Positions 58,174 to 64,000 of a stretch of 64,000 nt of DNA are shown in pieces. The stretch's first letter is position 1. Each line of letters opens with the position of its first letter. The notes beneath the pieces are model-generated. The model was not told the origin of the DNA and searched no databases. It worked only from the letters and a program-made list of their open reading frames with translations. A program made the translations under genes and the position numbers. The stretch is from Lithospermum erythrorhizon (taxonomy: Eukaryota; Streptophyta; Magnoliopsida; Boraginales; Boraginaceae): contig JADFUC010000700.1 of assembly GCA_019722365.1 (NCBI GenBank), positions 1 to 64,000 of the forward strand, in the 5' to 3' direction.

Positions 58174-59264
58174 ATATGGCGATTATTACTTACACCACTT
58201 GGATGGTTAGACGTCTGCTAACAATTACTCCATTCACTTGTCAATTGATGACTTCTGAATAGAGTAGAGTTGCTCCTGAGCAGAGCCCGAGCTAAGAAAT
58301 CATGGGCTCTTCGTGGTCACACGAGGCTTAGCATAATAACACGATCCGAGCTTCAAGGCTTGGCTCATCCGAGCTTGAGTGAGCAATTTGCTCCGTCACG
58401 GATTTCCGGATTCCATTCCTAACTCTATTTTTAGATTTGATCAGCATTAAATTAATGATTTAATATATTGTAATTTAGTTCTTTTATGTTTTCCGAGGGG
58501 TTGAAAATGGAAGCAAAATACATATATTTTGCATAAACAAGAAAAACACAACATGCTCTTATTGTTTTTGTAATGCATATGACAATGTGCGAAAATTCCC
58601 CAAGTTTAAGACTTTATAACCTTTCAAACTTGAAGATCCAACCCCCCTCCCCTTCCCAACTCTCCAAGCAAGCTATAAGATGGTGGTTAGCTTTGGGATC
58701 CAGCAATCTCTATTTGTTTGGGGTTGTAGCTAACAGGAGGATCATATTTGTTGAAGAGTCTATATGATAAGATCAATAAAAGACAGGCATAGCATAGCGT
58801 GACGACGAAGGTGAGGGCTACCGATGCTGTGGCTTTCCGGCAGAAACCACCAAATAATCACCAGCTGACTCCATGCTTGCAAAATAAATCTCCTTTGTAG
58901 CTAGATATATGACCTCTGTTAATGTTTCTAGCTAGTATTATGTATATAAAACCTACATACTGCTTATATATCTAAGATATGATCTCCTCTAGTGATGTTT
59001 CCTTGTAATAGACACAATTTATCCTCAATTACTAATAATGCCTCTAATTATTACATGAAATTACTAATTTATCCTCACCTAAATCCCAAATGACATAGGT
59101 ATCAATATTTTGTGTTAAAAACCGTATTAAAGAGACACTAAAAATAGTTTAAGCAGCTAGAGGCACTAAAAATAGTTTAGGATTGGCATTACAGGCAAGC
59201 TAGAAAGGGGGGCACGCAACTCCCACTCCATTACATTCCAAAAACATTGTGCAATTAACAAAAG
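58174..59264. other. Spacer and MCCB promoter region
   Basis: Contains a GC-richer stretch near 58255-58420 with repeated CCGAGCTT/GAGCTTGAG phrases, similar in style to 16530-16620. The remainder is AT-rich. The MCCB start site should lie in the last 200 bases; no clear TATA box is seen. Confidence 0.35.
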
Positions 59265-62114
59265 ATGATGAAGAGATTAATTACGCGGAATCGAGGGTTA
59301 TGCTCATCGGCTATAATAGCGGACACGGTCGAGCGGAGCTCCGATTCATTTGCTAGAAACTCGGATGCTATGGATGGTCTTTTAGGCAAGCTTCAATCAC
59401 TGACACGCAAGGTGCAATTCCAATATTATTGAGTGAATTGGTCGTATTAGCTCTGATTTTGAACTGACAAGTGAGGTTTTTAGGTGATGGGTGGCGGAAG
59501 CCCGGAGGCGGTTGAGAGGAATAAGAGGAGGAATAAGCTAATGCCCAGAGACAGAATTTATCGACTCATGGATCCTGCTGCTTCGTTTCTCGAACTTTCT
59601 CAGCTTGTTTATCCCTATCCGCATTCCTTAATTCTTACTTCCTAAATTCATTTTCTAGTGATATTAGCTGGCAGGGCATGATGAATCATTACTTTCCGGC
59701 GGTATCGTAACTGGAATAGGGCCCGTCCATGGAAGGCTCTGCATGTTTGTGGCCAATGATCCAACTGTCAAGGGTGGCACTTATTATCCCATAACTGTCA
59801 AGAAACACCTCCGTGCTCAGGAAATTGCTGCACACTGCAGCCTTCCCTGCCTCTATCTTGTTGACAGTGGAGGAGCATTTCTCCCTAAGCAGTCTCAGGT
59901 TTTCCCTGACAAGGAACATTTCGGTAGAATATTTTACAATGAAGCTGTCATGTCTTCTCAAGGTATTCCACAAATTGCATTGGTACTAGGTTCTTGTACT
60001 GCCGGAGGTGCTTATATTCCCGCAATGGCTGATCAAAGTGTAATGGTAAAAGGCAATGGTACCATATTTCTTGCCGGTCCTCCTCTTGTCAAGGTTAGGT
60101 CCTAATTTTTAAAGCTGTAAGTAGATATGTCTTTTTTTGCTGTCTATATTTGTCTCTATTGTTTGTAGACTGAATGAGTATTACATAGGCTGCCACAGGG
60201 GAGGAAGTGTCTCCAGAAGACTTAGGAGGTGCTGCTGTGCATTGTAAAACATCTGGTGTTTCTGATTACTTCGCCCAAGGCAAGTGGTTTATTGGTTGCA
60301 TTTCAATTTGTTGGTCTCCTTAACCATCATGTTATTGATATTGATCACATAATGCCAACCTAGGCGAATAGGAAGTATCGGTCGTCACATTTCTGAATAT
60401 GGCATTCATGCCAAATGATGTTTTATTTGTTCAATGCAGATGAACTGCATGCACTTTCCATAGGAAGAAATATTGTTAAGAACTTGCACATGTCTGGAAT
60501 TTTAAACACACAACAACATGTTAGTGCTGATTACAAAGAGCCCTTATATGATGTACATGAACTTCGAGCAATTGCTCCAACAGACTTCAAACAATCCTTT
60601 GACATACGATCAGTTATCGCTCGCCTAGTTGATGGGAGTGAATTCGATGAGTTCAAGAAACTGTATGGCACTGTGAGGCCCTAACATTCTTCCAAGCCCT
60701 TAGCAGTTGAGATTATCTCCTTCTAGCCGGTGTTCTTTTACTATCTGAACTGTGGTGTATTGTCTTGCAGACCCTCGTCACTGGCTTTGCAAGAATTCAT
60801 GGGCAACCTGTAGGGATAATTGGAAACAACGGTGTGCTACTGAATGAATCTGCTGTGAAAGGGGCCCACTTCATTGAACTGTGTGCTCAGCGCCATATTC
60901 CTTTAATCTTCCTACAGAATATCACAGGATTTATGGTATGTGATATGGTAGTTATCCTTATTTATAAAATTCTTCAAACTGTTGTAAAAGTTATATGCAA
61001 GTCAGGGAGTCAGGTTGATCAAATTTAGAGGTCTTTTGTGGAGGTGTAATTTGAAATTATATATGAGAGACTGGCTGAGTAATTGATGATCTATTTATAC
61101 ATAAAAGACATGATGCATATGAGAGATTTGAAATAAAGTAGAATTATATGATTAATTAATCCATCACTCTCAACTGACTCCCTGCTAAAACACTGTTTGT
61201 TAATTTTCTTTTCCATATGTTAGGTTGGATCAAAATCCGAAGCAAATGGAATAGCCAAATCTGGTGCTAAAATGGTGATGGCAGTTTCATGTGCGAAGGT
61301 CAAGACTGTCCTTTACTTTTTCCTTTCACTCTCTTGCAGCTCATAAGAAAGCACCACCTATATTTATTCTTCAAATTTTGTTTGGAATTTTATTAGAAGA
61401 TTTATACTGTGTATCTTCTGTGCCTGATACTTCATAATAACTTCCATAGTGTTCTATCCAACTTCCTGTGCACTCTCTTCAATTATTGTTATTATGTCAT
61501 CCGCCAAGCAGGTACCAAAGATTACGATTGTGATTGGAGGTAGCTTTGGTGCTGGAAATTATGCGATGTGTGGACGAGCATATAGTCCTAATTTCATGTT
61601 CTTCTGGCCAAATGCTAGAATATCTGTGATGGGAGGCACTCAGGTAGGTTCTCATTCTTTGGAAAACAGCTGCATACTTGTGGCTGTTTGACATATTTTG
61701 CCGTTCGTTCAAGGAAACACAGAATTCTAGTCTTCTCTAATGTTTAGTTGCATATGTCGGAAATTAATTCTTCAGGCTGCGGGAGTTCTCACACAGATAG
61801 AGAAGGCCAACAAGAAAACAGGTGGAATTCAGGTAAAATATACTTGTCACTCAACTAGTCTCATGTCTTGATATTGCAAAAGTCTTGACCTGAGTTTGCA
61901 AATTTTTCAGTGGACGAAAGAAGAGGAGGAAAAATTCAGTGCAGAAGTTGTGGAGGCATATGATAGAGAAGGGACTGCGTTTTATTCAACAGCTCGACTT
62001 TGGGATGATGGCATTATTGATCCAGCAGATACAAGGAAAGTGTTGGCGTTTTGCCTATCAGCTTCTACAAATCGTATGCCAGAAAGCACAAAATATGGCA
62101 TCTTCAGGATGTAG
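59265..62114 (+). CDS. MCCB: Methylcrotonoyl-CoA carboxylase subunit beta, mitochondrial (MCCB), 10 exons
   Basis: The non-biotin carboxyltransferase subunit moves the carboxyl group from biotin on the alpha subunit to 3-methylcrotonyl-CoA, a step of mitochondrial leucine breakdown. Exons: 59265-59411, 59484-59606, 59668-60093, 60189-60279, 60440-60672, 60771-60935, 61224-61298, 61512-61643, 61776-61832, 61911-62114, totalling 550 residues (Arabidopsis about 587, the difference being a shorter targeting region). [15 protein letters not shown] suits a mitochondrial presequence. Catalytic landmarks: [26 protein letters not shown], the oxyanion loop [16 protein letters not shown] (about 197-212), [40 protein letters not shown], the second loop [18 protein letters not shown] (from about 429), and [13 protein letters not shown] near the end. 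Intron 4 has a GC donor (CAAG|GCAAGT). Intron 2 is only 61 nt and its boundaries imply a doubled Leu in ELSQLLAGH. No disabling mutation seen. Confidence 0.95.
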
Positions 62115-62472
62115 TACTGCAGATTTTGTTCTCAACTAGTAGGACAGAAATGTGACAGGAACAAGGCTATAATGAAACAGCAAATCTAGAAATACACAGA
62201 ATAATTTTACTTGTATCATGACTACATGACAACTGTCGATATTTATTCTGTCATCTGAGAAAAAATCAACCTCATGGTGATGGATTCACCAAAGAGAGCT
62301 GAATTTCCATCTCAACCTGTAAATGTGCAGTGTTAAATGGATTCACCAAAGAGAGCTGAATTTCCAAACACTACACTTACAAATAGGGGGGTTAAAATAG
62401 TAATTTCATAGCTCCTTTTAACACTGTATGTTTAACGTGGGTCAACTTCGATTAAATGCGAAGAAACATCAA
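62115..62472 (+). other. MCCB 3' UTR and downstream spacer
   Basis: Likely 3' UTR first. At about 62281-62306 and 62339-62364 the phrase ATGGATTCACCAAAGAGAGC plus TGAATTTCC is repeated 58 bases apart, a short tandem duplication. Confidence 0.5.
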
Positions 62473-62544
62473 GCGCCCGTGGCCTAATGGATAAGGCGTC
62501 TGACTTCTAATCAGGCGGATTGTGTCTGAGTCCCACCGGGCGTT
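62473..62544 (+). tRNA. tRNA-Arg (anticodon TCT), T arm degraded
   Basis: The first 45 bases are a perfect plant-type tRNA-Arg(TCT): acceptor GCGCCCG pairs with CGGGCGT at the 3' end (G-U at the first pair), the D arm is GCCTAATGGATAAGGC, and the anticodon loop is CTTCTAA with TCT at 62506-62508. The usual T arm (GTGGG, TTCGAGT, CCCAC) is damaged: the 3' strand CCCAC remains but the 5' strand reads TTGTG before loop-like TCTGAGT and cannot pair well. The gene is also about one base short and the B box is spoilt. It may be a pseudogene or carry a sequence error. Confidence 0.65.
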
Positions 62545-62689
62545 TGCATACATTTTTTACTTGTTCAATTATATACATAACATATTGAGCAAATTTTTAA
62601 AACATTAAATGCATATAAAAGTTATAAAGGAGATAGGTAATTCTTGTGGTCAATAATTAAGCTAAATTATATTTTATTTTTTTATGAAT

Positions 62690-62935
62690 TCTAGCGGATA
62701 ATTACCGATTAGCATTGATGATATTTTTTTTATAAATTATTGATAATATCATATAACACATCAATAATTTTTGGGTATATTATATCGTAAGTTCTATAAA
62801 TACATACTATCAGACAGAGATACAACACAACAAAAAAATCAATAAAAATATATTCTTCTCCTTATTTGTTATTCTCTCCTGCCTATTTACATTATTCTTA
62901 ATATATTCATAACACGTTATCAAGACGACGACTGG
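62690..62935 (+). mobile_element. Probable Ty1-copia LTR with primer-binding site
   Basis: A promoter-like TCTATAAATACAT (about 62795) is followed by a pyrimidine-rich leader and then CATAACACGTTATCAAGACGACG near 62908-62930. The ACACGTTATCA motif at an LTR/internal junction is what I remember from plant copia elements. If right, the internal region starts near 62935 and runs toward the window end in + orientation. The LTR start is not defined. Confidence 0.4.
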
Positions 62936-64000
62936 CCAACGGAGTAAACGTCTCATCTCCTTCAAATTAAAGGTATGAAATTTTATAGTAGTTATTAATT
63001 TGGAATATATATAGTGATCTTGTTGAATCATGAGTACTTTTTGTCGTTTGATGTAAGGAATCGGTTTGATTAATTAGGATATTTATTAAAAGCGAGCGAT
63101 AATGCTTTAAACTGACATGGAAGATTAGCATCCATAATTTTGCATGTTTATTTTGAGAATACAGTGTCTACTCGATTATTTACTGTTAATGGTAATGTGT
63201 TAATCTAATGCTTGTGGAGAACTACTACATACTCAAAACAAACTTATTTTAAGATTCTAAGTTATTGCATGCTCCCATTTGTAGTGTTACTATCTCCTAG
63301 TCTAAGCATGAATTATGTATGATTTGATTGAGTTGATTAGTGTGAAAGATTATCGTGGAACGGCAAACTTTTCTCGCAATTAATCAAATTGAATTTATAA
63401 TAAAGAAGAAAATAAACCATTTCTACGCACTGCTTGGAGAAATTAGTGATTTAGCAAATAATTAATTAAAAGAAATAATTCTGATGAATTTACTTATGAG
63501 CCCCTCTAAAACTCATATAATTGAAAATACATTCAATTACATGAATTAAGCTTTATGAATTTGATTATTACCGATTTCTCTGCCTGTAAGACTTTTACAA
63601 ACGATATTGTCTCGAAAGATGTAACCATATGAGATAGTAAATTGTCTCGAGTATATAGGCACAACACATACCACTTTAAAGAGAAGAAATCTTCTTACTG
63701 GAGCAAACTGCAGTGTCGAATGCTATCACACATGCAGAGTGTAAAAAATTACCTTGTAATGCTCCGAAGAGCCAACATATTATTTCCGAAGGAACAATGA
63801 ATTTCCTAATCATATTGGTATTGCTGACATAAGCATGTCTGGCCAGTTCTCGCTAAGGAAAGATTTGGTATTTTACAATCCTCGCGACACACCTATCTTC
63901 CCCGTAACTCGCCTCGTGTATGATTTCATTTTTCAATAGACCGCCACCAATAACATGGATAAAAGAGAATATGTCTTCGCAGATATAAACAACTCATACA
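62936..64000. other. Possible retroelement interior running off the window
   Basis: No intact frame. Near 63690-63990 broken frames yield peptides such as FYNPRDTPIFPVTRLVYDF that suggest decayed coding sequence, but I cannot assign a domain. Confidence 0.3.

Noticed and set aside
1..64000. CRISPR arrays, operons, prophage or biosynthetic gene cluster
   Set aside because: The window is plant nuclear DNA. Tandem repeats present are minisatellites or transposon repeats, and neighbouring genes belong to unrelated pathways.

Overview
This window is nuclear DNA of a flowering plant, almost certainly a eudicot. Every recognisable gene is plant-type and intron-rich, with GT-AG introns and 5' UTRs containing TATA boxes or CT microsatellites. 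The spaces between genes are AT-rich and hold decayed plant transposons (Ty1-copia, FAR1/MULE, Stowaway MITEs, SINEs). From memory the nitrite reductase reads closest to spinach, so Caryophyllales is possible, but I could not run a comparison.

Layout. 1-3.6 kb: a TATA box and a broken B3-domain gene fragment, then featureless AT-rich DNA. 3.6-13.9 kb: ATG2, a large autophagy lipid-transfer gene (+, 12 exons). 15.07-15.98 kb: an intronless ERF109/RRTF1-like AP2/ERF gene (-) with a disturbed 5' end. 16.8-20.8 kb: a MITE relic, a C-rich minisatellite inside an inverted repeat, a small candidate gene and a dead FAR1-like transposase. 22.3-24.9 kb: ferredoxin-nitrite reductase (-, 4 exons). 25-34 kb: AT-rich DNA with a ~180-bp tandem satellite, a Stowaway MITE and a SINE-like relic. 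34.0-38.7 kb: core alpha-1,3-fucosyltransferase FUT11/FucTA (-, 7 exons), with MITEs and a SINE in its introns. 38.9-51.7 kb: transposon graveyard, with a plant-mobile-domain gene fossil, stem-loop tandem repeats, a copia gag relic and a compact copia element with two LTRs and a target-site duplication. 53.0-53.6 kb: a DUF1685 gene (-, 2 exons). 56.15-57.8 kb: an ABF/AREB-type bZIP pseudogene (+). 59.26-62.11 kb: MCCB, the beta subunit of mitochondrial methylcrotonoyl-CoA carboxylase (+, 10 exons), with a stray copy of part of its first exon 1.2 kb upstream. 62.47 kb: a tRNA-Arg(TCT)-like gene with a damaged T arm. 62.7 kb to the end: a probable copia LTR and primer-binding site.

The intact genes are unrelated single-copy-type genes: autophagy (ATG2), stress/jasmonate-type transcription (ERF), plastid nitrate assimilation (NiR), Golgi N-glycan fucosylation (FUT11) and mitochondrial leucine catabolism (MCCB). 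I see no operon-like or biosynthetic cluster. I found no convincing undescribed biological system. The best leads are gene-structure oddities (three GC-AG introns, a stop-bearing 39-nt segment near the ATG2 C-terminus, an out-of-frame ERF N-terminus, a duplicated splice donor in FUT11) and several compact repeat structures.
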